The notes beneath the pieces were generated by a model. That model ran no database searches and was not told the origin of the DNA. It worked only from the letters and a program-made list of their open reading frames with translations. Position numbers and translations under genes: made by a program. DNA of 64,000 nucleotides from contig NZ_CP045492.1 of assembly GCF_015500055.1 (NCBI RefSeq), positions 1,436,501 to 1,500,500 on the forward strand, given 5' to 3'. The first letter of the stretch is position 1; every line of letters begins with the position of its first letter. This document shows positions 46,712-55,713 of the stretch, in pieces. The DNA comes from Mesorhizobium sp. NBSH29. Lineage in GTDB: Bacteria > Pseudomonadota > Alphaproteobacteria > Rhizobiales > Rhizobiaceae.

Positions 46712-47131
46712 TCACAGCGCGGCTTTGACGGCCTCTGCCAGCTGATGCAAATCTTCGCGCTTGTAGGGTTCGCGCTGGCCGTAGCCCCAAACAGGCCCTG
46801 GCCACCCGGCATCCCCCTCATTTCTGGCGATGATATGGACGTGCAATTGACGCACGATATTACCAAGTGCCGCCGAATTGATCTTGGTGCAGCCGGTCAC
46901 TTTCTTCAGGCCCTGCGCGACCATATTGGTCTCAAAGGTTAGCATCGCCTGGTCGAGCGGGGTGAGATCGTGGATTTCCTCTGATCCGGGCCGCAGCGGC
47001 ACCAGCAGGAACCATGGCCAACGGCAGTCATTCATGATGCGCAACTCGCAAAGGCCCAGCCACATCACCGGTTCACTGTCTGCCTCCAGTCGGCGGTCAA
47101 GTTCAAATCCGCGCCTTTGGCCGGGCAACAT
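46712..47131 (-). CDS. HIT-family nucleotide-binding protein
   Basis: A histidine-triad hydrolase or transferase acting on nucleotides such as Ap4A-type dinucleotides. From ATG 47131 (GGGGAGG nine bases upstream) it has 139 residues. The HIT motif is RQLHVHIIARNEGD (HxHxx region), with the upstream CRWPWFLLVPLRP strand region. The third triad position is Ile-Ile-Ala rather than His, common in this alphaproteobacterial branch. It is coupled to nudC and divergent from the SRP RNA-dnaX locus. Confidence 0.87.
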   Translation of the reverse strand: MLPGQRRGFELDRRLEADSEPVMWLGLCELRIMNDCRWPWFLLVPLRPGSEEIHDLTPLDQAMLTFETNMVAQGLKKVTGCTKINSAALGNIVRQLHVHIIARNEGDAGWPGPVWGYGQREPYKREDLHQLAEAVKAAL

Positions 47132-47260
47132 TTCAGCGATCCTCCCCAATTATGTTTGAAAGGCTAGAGTGCCAAAGGCAGCGCTGCAAGAGAGCGCTTA
47201 AAGCATACCGTGCCGCGGCATCGCTCTTGCACTTGCATTTCGCTCGATGATTGCCGATAT

Positions 47261-47362
47261 GGGAGCCGGGAGGTTGGTGGTGGACGATCCACTCGCCAAC
47301 CGGGTCAGATCCGGAAGGAAGCAGCCCTAACGAGCCCGGAACGGGTCATGTTCCAGCCTCCC
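47261..47362 (+). ncRNA. ffs: Signal recognition particle RNA (small bacterial type)
   Basis: An approximately 102-nt hairpin RNA. The conserved Ffh-binding core is present: CAGATCCGGAAGGAAGCAG with its GGAA tetraloop, followed by CCCTAA. The outer ends GGGAG (47261) and CTCCC (to 47362) pair to close the long hairpin. Its location directly upstream of dnaX is the standard one in many bacteria. Ends are approximate. The product assembles with Ffh to target membrane proteins. Confidence 0.93.
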
Positions 47363-47474
47363 ACCTCATCCCATCCGCACCAAGCCGCTCCGCCGACATT
47401 GACGGCGGGGGACGATGCGGGCGAAACTCTTTGTACACACGGGCCGCACTCTGGCCAGGGAGATGACGGGCGGA

Positions 47475-49286
47475 ATGAGCGAAGTCGTATCAAGCGGCAA
47501 GACCGGCGCAAACAGCGCCTACCGTGTGCTTGCACGCAAATACCGCCCTTCTGATTTTTCCGGCCTGATCGGTCAGGAACCGATGGTGCGCACGCTGACC
47601 AATGCGTTTGCCGCCGGTCGCATTGCCCAAGCCTGGATGCTGACAGGGGTGCGAGGCGTGGGCAAAACCACCACCGCCCGCATTCTGGCGCGGGCGCTGA
47701 ATTATCGCACGCCTGAACTCAACCAGCCGTCAGTCGATCTGTCGATCGAGGGCGAGCATTGCCGTGCGATCATGGATGGCCGCCACCCCGACGTCATCGA
47801 GATGGACGCCGCCTCCCACACCGGCATCGACGACATCCGCGAGATTATCGAACAGGTGCGGTACGCGCCCGTGTCGGGACGCTACAAAATCTATATCATC
47901 GACGAGGTGCACATGCTCTCCACGCAGGCCTTCAACGGCCTGTTGAAGACGCTGGAAGAACCGCCGCCGCATGTAAAGTTCATCTTCGCTACCACCGAAA
48001 TCCGCAAGGTTCCGATCACCGTCCTGTCGCGGTGCCAGCGTTTTGATCTGCGCCGAATTGATGCGGCGATGATCAAGTCCGACCTGCAACGTATCGCAGG
48101 GCTTGAAGAAATCACTGCAGAAGACGAAGCACTATCGATGATTGCGCGCGCCGCCGAAGGCTCGATGCGCGACGCGCAATCGATTTTTGATCAGGCGATC
48201 GCCCATGGCGCAGGCACTGTGACGGCGCAGGCGGTGCGTTCTATGCTGGGGCTTGCTGACCGCGCCCGAATCATTGATCTGTTCGAAAATGTGATGTCCG
48301 GAAAGGTCGCGGAAGCGCTGGATGAATTTCGCGCGCAGTATAATGTCGGCGCCGACCCTGCGACGGTTCTAGCCGACCTTGCCGAGTTCAATCACCTCGT
48401 GACAAGGCTGCGCTTCGTTCCGTCGGCGGCTCAGGATGCTTCGCTTTCCGAGGACGAGCGGCAGCGCGGACTGGAATTCGCCGAAAAGCTGTCGGTTCGC
48501 GTGCTTTCGCGCACCTGGCAAATGCTGTTGAAGGGGATTCCCGAAGTTCAGGCCTCAAATCGACCGGTCAGTGCCGGCGAAATGGTGCTGATCCGAATTG
48601 CCCACGCGGCCGATCTGCCGACCATCGACGAAGCGCTGAAGACGCTCGCCGAGCAGCCCCAATCGCACGCACCTTCGACACCTGCTAGTGGCACTGTAGC
48701 CGGGCACGGCAATGGCGGAACGGCTTCTGCAGTCGGCCACCGCCAGATGGCGGTGAGCGGTGTCGGCAATACGATGCGGCTGGTTGAAACCTCTCCCGAG
48801 CCGCAGCCGCTCGTTGCGCCCCAGCAGGAGCCAGAGCCGGAAGAAGAAAAAGCCTTACAGATCAAATCGTTGAACGACATTGCAACGCTTGCTGATACCC
48901 ACCGCGATATCGCCTTCAAAGTGCTGGTCAAGCGCTGCATAAGGCCGATCAGGATCGAGCCGGGCCGCATTGAGATCAGCCTGACGCCGGAAGCTCCGAA
49001 GACGCTCACCAGCGATCTCAACGCCCGTCTGCAAAAATGGACCGGTCGCCGCTGGATCGTCACGGTATCGCGCGAAGGTGGCGGTGAAACGCTGGCCGAG
49101 CAGGAAATAAATCGCCGCGAAACCGCCTTTTCAGACGCCCGCGCAGACCCCACGGTCGCCGCGATCCTGGCGCAGTTTCCAGGCGCCAAGATCATCGATG
49201 TGCGCTTGCCCGATGCTCCCGACGAGGCGAAAGCGGGCGAGGATGTGCCGATTGATCCGGGCATCGAAGAGGACGAAGACGGCTAG
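47475..49286 (+). CDS. dnaX: DNA polymerase III subunit gamma/tau
   Basis: The clamp-loader ATPase of the replicative polymerase. ATG 47475 (MSEVVSSGKTG) gives 603 residues; ATG 47463 is an alternative. The core begins AYRVLARKYRPSDFSGLIGQ, followed by Walker A GVRGVGKTTTARILARAL, Walker B YIIDEVHMLSTQAFNGLLK and the SRC motif VLSRCQRFDLRR. The zinc-module region between Walker A and IEMDAASHTG retains only one Cys (EGEHCRAIMDGRHPDVIEM). After a Pro/Glu-rich linker a tau-like C-terminal domain follows (KVLVKRCIRPIRIEPGRIEI). It lies downstream of SRP RNA and 48 bp upstream of ebfC. Confidence 0.94.
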   Translation: MSEVVSSGKTGANSAYRVLARKYRPSDFSGLIGQEPMVRTLTNAFAAGRIAQAWMLTGVRGVGKTTTARILARALNYRTPELNQPSVDLSIEGEHCRAIMDGRHPDVIEMDAASHTGIDDIREIIEQVRYAPVSGRYKIYIIDEVHMLSTQAFNGLLKTLEEPPPHVKFIFATTEIRKVPITVLSRCQRFDLRRIDAAMIKSDLQRIAGLEEITAEDEALSMIARAAEGSMRDAQSIFDQAIAHGAGTVTAQAVRSMLGLADRARIIDLFENVMSGKVAEALDEFRAQYNVGADPATVLADLAEFNHLVTRLRFVPSAAQDASLSEDERQRGLEFAEKLSVRVLSRTWQMLLKGIPEVQASNRPVSAGEMVLIRIAHAADLPTIDEALKTLAEQPQSHAPSTPASGTVAGHGNGGTASAVGHRQMAVSGVGNTMRLVETSPEPQPLVAPQQEPEPEEEKALQIKSLNDIATLADTHRDIAFKVLVKRCIRPIRIEPGRIEISLTPEAPKTLTSDLNARLQKWTGRRWIVTVSREGGGETLAEQEINRRETAFSDARADPTVAAILAQFPGAKIIDVRLPDAPDEAKAGEDVPIDPGIEEDEDG

Positions 49287-49334
49287 CACGCCGCGAAAAC
49301 AGACCGCAAAACGACGAATTTCGAGGAGACAGCC

Positions 49335-49658
49335 ATGAAAGATTTGCTCGGCCTGATGGGTAAGGCAAAAGAGATGCAGGCAAAGTTCCAGGCCATGCAG
49401 GAAGAGATCGCAACGCTTGAGGCGAGCGGCCAGTCCGGCGGTGGACTGGTCCACGTGACGCTGACGGGCAAATTCGAGATGAAATCCCTGAAGATCGATC
49501 CCTCGCTCTTCAAGGAGGATGATGTCGAGGTGTTGGAGGACCTGATCCTTGCCGCTCACAACGATGCCAAGGTCAAGGTGGAGAGCGTCATGCAGGAAAA
49601 GACGCAGGCACTGACTGCCGGCCTACCGATCCCGCCCGGCATGAAGCTACCCTTCTAG
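49335..49658 (+). CDS. ebfC: YbaB/EbfC nucleoid-associated protein
   Basis: A small DNA-binding protein, encoded between dnaX and recR in most bacteria. The 107 residues begin [20 protein letters not shown], with the helix-strand-helix core containing [20 protein letters not shown]. They end [11 protein letters not shown], the diagnostic YbaB ending. GAGGAGA lies just upstream. A convergent VOC gene (overlapping by 4 bp) and a SleB-type gene now separate it from recR. Confidence 0.95.
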   Translation: MKDLLGLMGKAKEMQAKFQAMQEEIATLEASGQSGGGLVHVTLTGKFEMKSLKIDPSLFKEDDVEVLEDLILAAHNDAKVKVESVMQEKTQALTAGLPIPPGMKLPF

Positions 49659-50152
49659 AAACCGCCTTCGGCGGAGGTCGACCCCGCGTTGGCCGCGGCT
49701 TTCAGCGTGGCGATGTCGAGCTTCTCCATCTGCATGACAGCCTCAAAAACGCGGCCGGATTTTTCCTTGTCCTCTCCGGCAAGGGTTGTGAGCAGGTAGT
49801 CGGGCATGATCTGCCATGACAGGCCAAACCGGTCTTTAATCCAGCCGCATGGCTGGGTCTTGCCACCTTGCGAAAGCGCTTCCCAGAAATAGTCGATCTC
49901 GGCCTGGTCAGCGCATTTGACGACGAAGGACACGGCCTCGCTCAGCTGGAAATGCGGTCCGCCGTTCAGCGCTGTGAACGACATGCCTTCCAGGTCGAAA
50001 GCGACCGTCAGCGCGCTCCCGGCCGGTCCGGGGCCGTTCTCGCCATTGCGCATGATGGCACCTTTCGTCGCGCTCTTGAACACCGAGACATAAAAATCCA
50101 CGGCCTCTTCGGCATTGCTGTCGAACCAGAGCATCGGGGTGATCTTCTGCAT
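49655..50152 (-). CDS. VOC-family (PhnB-like) protein
   Basis: A glyoxalase-fold protein of the PhnB/3-demethylubiquinone-methyltransferase-like group; biochemical role unknown. From ATG 50152 (GGAG upstream) it has 165 residues. It begins [20 protein letters not shown] and contains [20 protein letters not shown], with the family segment [20 protein letters not shown] and [14 protein letters not shown]. It is convergent with ebfC, overlapping stops by 4 bp, and interrupts the usual dnaX-ebfC-recR order, suggesting later insertion. Confidence 0.88.
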   Translation of the reverse strand: MQKITPMLWFDSNAEEAVDFYVSVFKSATKGAIMRNGENGPGPAGSALTVAFDLEGMSFTALNGGPHFQLSEAVSFVVKCADQAEIDYFWEALSQGGKTQPCGWIKDRFGLSWQIMPDYLLTTLAGEDKEKSGRVFEAVMQMEKLDIATLKAAANAGSTSAEGGF

Positions 50153-50465
50153 GTCATGTCTCCGTGGGTTACGAAAGTTGATGGCCGACTTGCGGCCATG
50201 CACCATACCGTCAAGACGAACGGGAGAAACGGCTTCCGACATTTCAGCAAAATTTTCTCAACTCGTTGGAAATGCGGGCGTTCTGAGGTCTCGCCCGTTA
50301 AAAAGTCTCTTGCGGCAAGATTCGGTAACCATATGGAAAGCGCTTCAAGCCACAGTGGCTGCTGGTTTCCGGCCTTTTTTTAGCCAGAAAGGTGCCCACT
50401 CTCGCCCCACTGGTCGAGCGGGCCTCTCCGCGCGACAGGGCCAGGGCAAAACGCCCGGAGGGACA

Positions 50466-51305
50466 ATGAGGCGATTCTTGGTGAGTGCGCGGTCAAAAAT
50501 CCTATTTTGCGTGGCTGTCCTGCCGCTGGCGATCTCCGGCTGCAATCAGAGCACCGGCAGCAAATTCACCGAAGCACTGTCGCTCCATGCGGCGCCTACA
50601 TCAGCGTATTCCTATTCGTCCAAAGACAAGGAATGCCTGGCGCGCGCCATGTTTTTTGAGTCCAACCGATCGAGCCGAGATGGGCTGGTGGCTGTCGGCT
50701 CGGTGGTCATGAACCGTGTCGAGTCGGGCAAATGGGGCGGCTCTGTCTGCGATGTCGTTGGCGCCAAAAAGCAGTTTGCTCCCGGCGTGTTATCCCGCCC
50801 GATGAATTCGAAGGCGCTGCCCGACGTGATGGCGGCAGCCGATTCCGTTCTTAAGGGCGAGCGCCACCCCAAGGTGAAAAAGGAAGCCATGTTCTTCCAC
50901 ACCGCCGGGCTGACATTTCCGTATAAAAACATGCATTATGTGTTGGTTGCAGGCGGCAACGCCTTTTACGAAAAGCGCTCGCGTCGCAGGACGATTGAAA
51001 ACATCGCACCCGAGCAGACATCAACGATGATTGCCAGCGCAGCACCGACGCCGCGCATTGCCTCGGACCGGGCCGCAACAGGAGATGCTGCAGAAATTCC
51101 GGTGATGGTCGCGACCGCGCAGACGGCAGCCGCTGCACCCGCCCGCGCTCGCTTTGCCGAAACATCCTTGCGACCGACCATTCCGGCCACACTTGCTTCG
51201 TCTGATCCGGTGGGGACTGATGCTACGCTCGGCTATGAAGCAAGCCCGCAAGAAGCTTCCGCGATTGGCGCGTTGCTTTTAGCACAGGATCGCCCGGTGG
51301 AATAA
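50466..51305 (+). CDS. SleB-type cell wall hydrolase, lipoprotein
   Basis: A probable lytic transglycosylase/amidase of the SleB family acting on peptidoglycan. From ATG 50466 (CGGAGGGAC upstream) it has 279 residues. The signal peptide with lipobox is LFCVAVLPLAISGCNQS. The hydrolase domain contains LARAMFFESNRSSRDGLVAV with the catalytic Glu, VVMNRVESGKWGGSVCDVV and KKQFAPGV. The C-terminal third is Ala/Thr-rich and probably disordered. It lies between ebfC and recR, followed 45 bp later by recR. Confidence 0.88.
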   Translation: MRRFLVSARSKILFCVAVLPLAISGCNQSTGSKFTEALSLHAAPTSAYSYSSKDKECLARAMFFESNRSSRDGLVAVGSVVMNRVESGKWGGSVCDVVGAKKQFAPGVLSRPMNSKALPDVMAAADSVLKGERHPKVKKEAMFFHTAGLTFPYKNMHYVLVAGGNAFYEKRSRRRTIENIAPEQTSTMIASAAPTPRIASDRAATGDAAEIPVMVATAQTAAAAPARARFAETSLRPTIPATLASSDPVGTDATLGYEASPQEASAIGALLLAQDRPVE

Positions 51306-51350
51306 CCGGAACCGATTCCCTTCCACTCCGAAAAACCCTACACCGGGGTC

Positions 51351-51956
51351 ATGTCCAAACGAGTCGCCGGTCCTGAAATCGAACGCCTGATCCAGCTCCT
51401 GGCCAAGGTGCCGGGTCTTGGACCGCGTTCGGCGCGCCGAGCTGCCCTTCACATGATCAAGAAGAAAGAACAGCTGATGGCCCCGCTGGCCAGCGCCATG
51501 GTCGAGGCGGTGGACAAGGTGCGCGTCTGTTCCACCTGCGGAAATGTTGACACGATTGACCCTTGCACCATCTGCACTGATCCGCGCCGCGATCCCGCCA
51601 CGCTGATCGTTGTCGAAGATGTCGCCGATCTGTGGGCTCTAGAGCGCGCCAATGCTATGAATGTGCGATTCCATGTTCTTGGCGGGACGCTGTCGCCGCT
51701 CGATGGTATAGGTCCTGATCAACTCACTATCCGCCAGCTTGTCGCGCGGGTGTCCGAGGGCGGCATCAGCGAAATCATCCTCGCCGTCAACGCCACCGTC
51801 GAGGGCCAGACGACCGCGCATTACCTCACCGACCAGTTGGAAGGCTTTGATATAAAAATCACCCGTCTGGCCCATGGCGTGCCGGTGGGCGGCGAACTCG
51901 ATTATCTCGACGAAGGTACACTTGCGGCAGCGCTGAAATCGCGCACGGTATTTTGA
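51351..51956 (+). CDS. recR: Recombination protein RecR
   Basis: Works with RecF and RecO to load RecA at gaps. The 201 residues show an N-terminal HhH segment ([20 protein letters not shown]) and a four-Cys zinc finger ([16 protein letters not shown]). A Toprim domain follows ([40 protein letters not shown]), and a C-terminal Walker-like segment ([20 protein letters not shown]) completes the protein. The mltB-like gene follows immediately. Confidence 0.96.
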   Translation: MSKRVAGPEIERLIQLLAKVPGLGPRSARRAALHMIKKKEQLMAPLASAMVEAVDKVRVCSTCGNVDTIDPCTICTDPRRDPATLIVVEDVADLWALERANAMNVRFHVLGGTLSPLDGIGPDQLTIRQLVARVSEGGISEIILAVNATVEGQTTAHYLTDQLEGFDIKITRLAHGVPVGGELDYLDEGTLAAALKSRTVF

Positions 51957-51967
51957 GGATTTTTGCC

Positions 51968-53401
51968 ATGGGGTTGTTTGTAGCACTTTTGAGGGTGATG
52001 ACGGCACGGCTCGGCTGGGCGACCCCCTCTCCGCCTCGCTGCGCTCGGCACCTCTCCCCCGCTTTACCGGGGCGAGGAAGCAGGGTTTGCGATTGGCCAT
52101 TTGCTCGCCCTCGCGAAGCGGGGGAGAGGTGGCCCGCGCAGCGGGACGGAGAGGGGGCCTTTTGGACGCTTTCCAAACGCGCTGCATTCGCCGCCCTTGC
52201 CACCATCCTCCTCGCCACCTCCGTCACCCCCACCGCCGCCGCAAAGATCGACGACCAGTTCCAGGCCTGGCTCACCGGCGATCTGTGGCCCGAGGCCAGC
52301 CGCCAGGGCATATCCAGGAAAATCTTTGACGCGGCCTTTGCCGGCGTCGGCATCAACCTAGACCTGCCCGATTTGGTGATGCCGGGGCAAAAACCGAAAA
52401 CGCCCAAAAAGCAGCATCAGGCCGAATTCGGCTCGCCGGGTTCTTATTTCTCGAAAATCGGCGGGGTTACGTCTGGTGGTCGCACCCGCTTCAATGCCAA
52501 TGCCGCAACACTGCGCGAGCTAGAAAAGCGCTTCGGCGTTCCGGGCGAAATTGCAGTCGCGATCTGGGGTCGCGAGTCAGGTTTTGGCACCGCAAAGATC
52601 CCGCATGATGCGTTCCAGGTTATGGCCACCAAGGCATTTCTGGCGACCCGCAAGGAGATGTTCCGCAAGGAGGTGCTGGCTGCGCTGCAGATGCTGGAAC
52701 AGGGCAGGGTGGCGCGGCCAGCTTTCAAATCGTCCTGGGCTGGCGCGCTGGGCCAGCCGCAATTCATGCCGACTTCCTTTCTCGCGCATGCCATCGATTT
52801 TGATGGCGATGGCAGCGCCGATATCTGGAAATCGACATCCGACACGCTGGGTTCGATAGCCAATTATCTCGCCCATTTTGGCTGGCAGAAGGGCCGCGAT
52901 TGGGGCTTTGAGGTCACTGTGCCACAAACGGTTTCCTGCGCTCTCGAAGGCCCGGACCAGGGCAAAAAAATCGCCGATTGGACAAAGCTCGGTGTCGCGC
53001 GAGTGGGTGGCAAGCTGTTTCCCGCCCACGAGCTGCGCTCCGAAGGGTTTTTACTAATGCCGGCTGGCCGCAGCGGGCCGAGCTTCATCGTCACGCCGAA
53101 TTTCTACGTGCTGAAGGCCTATAATGAGAGTGATCTCTACGCGCTGTTCATCGGTCACGCTGCAGACCGCATCGCCCATGGCGACAAGCCGTTTGCCGGA
53201 GCGTGGGGCGCCGTCGGTGGTCTCTACCGCTCCGATGTGGCATCGCTCCAGCGCGGGCTGGAAAAGCAGGGTTTCGACGTCGGCGGCGCCGACGGCCTGC
53301 CCGGCTTCAAGACACGACGGTCGATCGGTGCATGGCAGGAAAAGAACGGCCAGGCGGCGACGTGTTTTCCCGATTCCGGGCTGGTGAAGGCGCTGCGTTA
53401 G
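51968..53401 (+). CDS. Lytic murein transglycosylase (MltB-like) with palindromic repeat in its 5' end
   Basis: Cleaves the MurNAc-GlcNAc bond of peptidoglycan forming 1,6-anhydro ends. The catalytic domain (SLT-2) has FQAWLTGDLWPEASRQGISR, the catalytic Glu in AIWGRESGFGTAKI and SWAGALGQPQFMPTSFLAHA. A C-terminal peptidoglycan-binding domain ends the protein (LQRGLEKQGFDVGGADGLPG). ATG 51968 has GAGGA eight bases upstream. Between it and the signal-peptide-like FAALATILLATSVTPTAAA the frame passes without stop through a 134-bp palindromic repeat, adding about 45 unusual residues rich in Pro/Arg/Trp. No in-frame start codon lies after the repeat, so initiation must be upstream of it or non-canonical. 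Confidence 0.85.
   Translation: MGLFVALLRVMTARLGWATPSPPRCARHLSPALPGRGSRVCDWPFARPREAGERWPAQRDGEGAFWTLSKRAAFAALATILLATSVTPTAAAKIDDQFQAWLTGDLWPEASRQGISRKIFDAAFAGVGINLDLPDLVMPGQKPKTPKKQHQAEFGSPGSYFSKIGGVTSGGRTRFNANAATLRELEKRFGVPGEIAVAIWGRESGFGTAKIPHDAFQVMATKAFLATRKEMFRKEVLAALQMLEQGRVARPAFKSSWAGALGQPQFMPTSFLAHAIDFDGDGSADIWKSTSDTLGSIANYLAHFGWQKGRDWGFEVTVPQTVSCALEGPDQGKKIADWTKLGVARVGGKLFPAHELRSEGFLLMPAGRSGPSFIVTPNFYVLKAYNESDLYALFIGHAADRIAHGDKPFAGAWGAVGGLYRSDVASLQRGLEKQGFDVGGADGLPGFKTRRSIGAWQEKNGQAATCFPDSGLVKALR
52024..52157. repeat. RIME-like palindromic repeat inside the mltB-like gene
   Basis: Two arms of about 37 bases face each other. The left arm begins CCCCCTCTCCGCCTCG and ends GCACCTCTCCCCC (52024-52060). 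The right arm is GGGGGAGAGGTGGCCC to GGACGGAGAGGGGG (52120-52157). The outer 10-11 bases of each arm are perfectly complementary and the inner parts mostly so. This is the pattern of the short palindromic intergenic mosaic elements scattered in rhizobial genomes. I saw no second copy in this window. It lies in frame in the 5' part of the transglycosylase gene. Confidence 0.82.
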
Positions 53402-53428
53402 GGCAAGGACGGCAGCAAAACCAACCGC

Positions 53429-54430
53429 TCACGCCGCCGACGAAAGCTCCCTGTGCACATCCGCCAGCATCTCAAACGACCGCACGCGTGCGGCATGATC
53501 GAACATTTGGGCGGTGACCATCAGTTCGTCAGCGCCGGTGCGACGGATGAAAGCTTCGAGACCGGATTTGACCGTATCGCGGTCGCCAACGATGGCACAG
53601 ACAAGCGCGTGGTCAAGCATGGTTTTGGACGCAATGTCGAGTGTATCGTAATAGCGTTCTATCGGCGGCGGCAGCTTGCCCGCGCGACCGGAGCGCAGGT
53701 TGACAAAGGCCTGTTGTAGCGAGGTGAAATGCAGCTTTGCCTCCTGCGTGGTCGGCGCGGCAATGACGTTGAGGCCGAGCATCACATAGGGCTTGGCAAG
53801 TTGCTCAGACGGTTGAAAGCGCGAGCGGTAGATGTCGATCGCGTTTTCCAGTTCAGCCGGCGCAAAATGCGAGGCAAAAGCATAGGGCAGGCCGAGCATG
53901 GCCGCGAGCTGCGCGCCATAGGTGGACGATCCGAGGATCCAGAGCGGCACGTTTTCTCCCTCGCCGGGCACCGCGCGCAGCCGCTGGCCGGGCTCTGCCG
54001 GGCGGAAATAATTGGCTAGCTCGACCACATCCTGTGGAAAGCTATCGACGCCCGATTCCATGTTTCGCCGGAGCGCGCGGGCCGTGTTCATATCGGTGCC
54101 GGGCGCGCGGCCAAGCCCCAGATCGATCCGGCCCGGATGCAGCGCCGAAAGCGTGCCGAACTGCTCGGCAATGACCAGCGGAGCATGGTTGGGCAGCATG
54201 ATGCCGCCGGCGCCGACACGGATGGCAGAGGTGCCGGCCGCCACATGGGCGATCACCACCGAGGTGGCTGCGCTGGCGATTCCCGGCATGTTGTGATGCT
54301 CGGCCAACCAGTAACGGCGATAGCCCAGCCGTTCCGCATGACGCGCCAGATCAAGCGTGTTCTTCAGCGACTGCGATACATTGCTGCCTTCACCCACAGG
54401 CGAAAGATCAAGGACGGAAAGTGGGATCAT
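53429..54430 (-). CDS. LLM class flavin-dependent oxidoreductase
   Basis: A luciferase-like monooxygenase of the YhbW/MsnO8 group; substrate unknown. From ATG 54430 (TAGGAG upstream) it has 333 residues. It starts [20 protein letters not shown] with the TIM-barrel segments [20 protein letters not shown] and [20 protein letters not shown], then [20 protein letters not shown] and [17 protein letters not shown], all family-typical. The 28-bp gap to the convergent mltB-like gene has no clear terminator. A decayed fragment of another LLM protein lies upstream. Confidence 0.9.
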   Translation of the reverse strand: MIPLSVLDLSPVGEGSNVSQSLKNTLDLARHAERLGYRRYWLAEHHNMPGIASAATSVVIAHVAAGTSAIRVGAGGIMLPNHAPLVIAEQFGTLSALHPGRIDLGLGRAPGTDMNTARALRRNMESGVDSFPQDVVELANYFRPAEPGQRLRAVPGEGENVPLWILGSSTYGAQLAAMLGLPYAFASHFAPAELENAIDIYRSRFQPSEQLAKPYVMLGLNVIAAPTTQEAKLHFTSLQQAFVNLRSGRAGKLPPPIERYYDTLDIASKTMLDHALVCAIVGDRDTVKSGLEAFIRRTGADELMVTAQMFDHAARVRSFEMLADVHRELSSAA

Positions 54431-54596
54431 GGCCAAGGCTCCTAAACGAATTCCCGAAAAGTGTGCAGCGGTTCTCAGCCCGAAATTGCGTACAAACACA
54501 GTGTTAGAGCATGCCAATGATTTCTATGGAGCACGGCCCCGCCCAAGGCGTTCCCTTGCGATATATGAATGCTGGTTGCCCAAGGCAAACAGTTGT

Positions 54597-54916
54597 TCAG
54601 TATTTTTTGAACTTGATAGCGGCCAGGGCCTCGTCCGGCCATCCCCGCGCGCACAAGCGGCGCCACGCGAGTGCCAAATAGCTCAATGGCTTTCATCGCC
54701 TTGTCATGCGGCATCAGGCCAATCGCCATCTGGATGAGGAGGCGCGAATTGCCGAAATTGCGGTGCTGGGCAAAGATCTTTTCGGCCACCGGTCTCCACA
54801 AACAGCGCTCCGTCCGCTCCGAGCGACTGATCGAAATGGGCGCGGGAGGTCGGCCCCCAGCCGCGCTCGCGGCCAATGCGGTTCATCACCTCGGCCTGCG
54901 GGGTGATAAAGCCCAA
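54597..54916 (-). pseudogene. Fragment of a second LLM-type monooxygenase
   Basis: Only the C-terminal third of an LLM protein can be read, split over three frames. [20 protein letters not shown] and [17 protein letters not shown] are in one frame, [20 protein letters not shown] and [20 protein letters not shown] in the next, and PDEALAAIKFKKY plus stop in a third. The first shift lies in GAGACCGGTGGCCG, where one extra C would explain the change. The N-terminal two thirds is not found upstream. It is a degraded relic, not a shifted copy of the intact neighbour, since its sequence belongs to a different LLM subgroup. Confidence 0.75.
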
Positions 54917-55226
54917 GTTCCATAGTGTTCGCCCCGCATTGTTTGAGACACGTAGCGGCCAGCCAGCATTTACGCCGGTGGACGAGGCTGAACATTCCGT
55001 CTATGCCTGCAGCGGATACCAATCAGGCAGTTTTTCCTGCCCCAAGGGCGGATTTCATGGCCTCTGTGGCCTTTTGGCGCTTGAACTCTTGGCGTTGACA
55101 GCTATGTAAGCGGCGCGACGACAGCAATTCCAGCAGTGACGTGCAGCGGTATCCGCCAGGAATTGCGGGAAACGAAGCGATAAAGAGGTTCTGCAGAACC
55201 TTGAACGGACTCCAGGGAAGTGAGAT
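54917..55226. other. Gap with no recognised gene
   Basis: About 310 bp between the LLM fragment and the DUF6481 gene. Short open frames exist on both strands but none resembles a known protein. It may contain more eroded sequence from the LLM gene and the promoter of the next gene. Confidence 0.35.
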
Positions 55227-55652
55227 TTGGCTATCTTTAGGGAAAAAGACGTTTTTGAACGCCGCGATGCGGCAAATGCCGCCAAGCGCGCAATGCTTGA
55301 GAAATTCAAGGCCAAGCCGGCCGCAGACGACCCGGCAGTGGTAGCCAAGCAGGCCGAGCGCAAGGCCGTCCTCGAGGCCCGTGCCATTAGGCAGGCTGAA
55401 AAGGAAAAGCAGAAGCAGGAGCGGCTGGCCCGCGAGGCCGAAGAGCGCGCAACGCGCGAAGCAGCAGCCGAGGCCGAGCGCCTTGCCGCTGAAGAAGCCG
55501 CGCAGGCAGATGCCAAGCAGCGTGAGGCCGAGGAAAACGAGCGCATCGCGCGCTTGTTGTCCGATGAGGTCGAACGCAAGGCTAAGCGCGACGCCCGCTA
55601 TGCCGCGCGCAAGTCACGCGTCGGCCGCACGCCTCCCGGCTTTTCCGGCTGA
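55227..55652 (+). CDS. DUF6481 family charged coiled-coil protein
   Basis: A 141-residue protein of unknown function. It begins MAIFREKDVFERRDAANAAK from a TTG codon, with GGAAGTGAG upstream; the next Met is at residue 23 within the conserved region, so TTG is preferred. The centre (residues about 40-120) is a continuous Glu/Lys/Arg/Ala-rich helix (KQAERKAVLEARAIRQAEKE, repeated REAEE and ERLAAEE units), very probably coiled coil. The C-terminus KSRVGRTPPGFSG is conserved in rhizobial relatives. No membrane segment is visible. It stands alone. Confidence 0.75.
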   Translation: MAIFREKDVFERRDAANAAKRAMLEKFKAKPAADDPAVVAKQAERKAVLEARAIRQAEKEKQKQERLAREAEERATREAAAEAERLAAEEAAQADAKQREAEENERIARLLSDEVERKAKRDARYAARKSRVGRTPPGFSG

Positions 55653-55713
55653 TCGAACAGGAGTTTGCCTTCGGGCCAGCGCCGCTGCCACCTGGCCGCG
55701 GCGCTGAATCACG

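Noticed and set aside
48838-48860. Programmed frameshift site in dnaX (A-rich stretch)
   Set aside because: Only five A in a row, not the A AAA AAG heptamer, and no strong downstream hairpin noticed.
54917-55226. Basic tail-like peptide on the minus strand (ends ALGAGKTA)
   Set aside because: Too short, no start or ribosome binding site, no recognisable family.
55055-55579. Ser/Ala/Arg-rich open frame antisense to the DUF6481 gene
   Set aside because: Low-complexity complement of a Glu/Lys/Ala-rich coiled-coil coding sequence.
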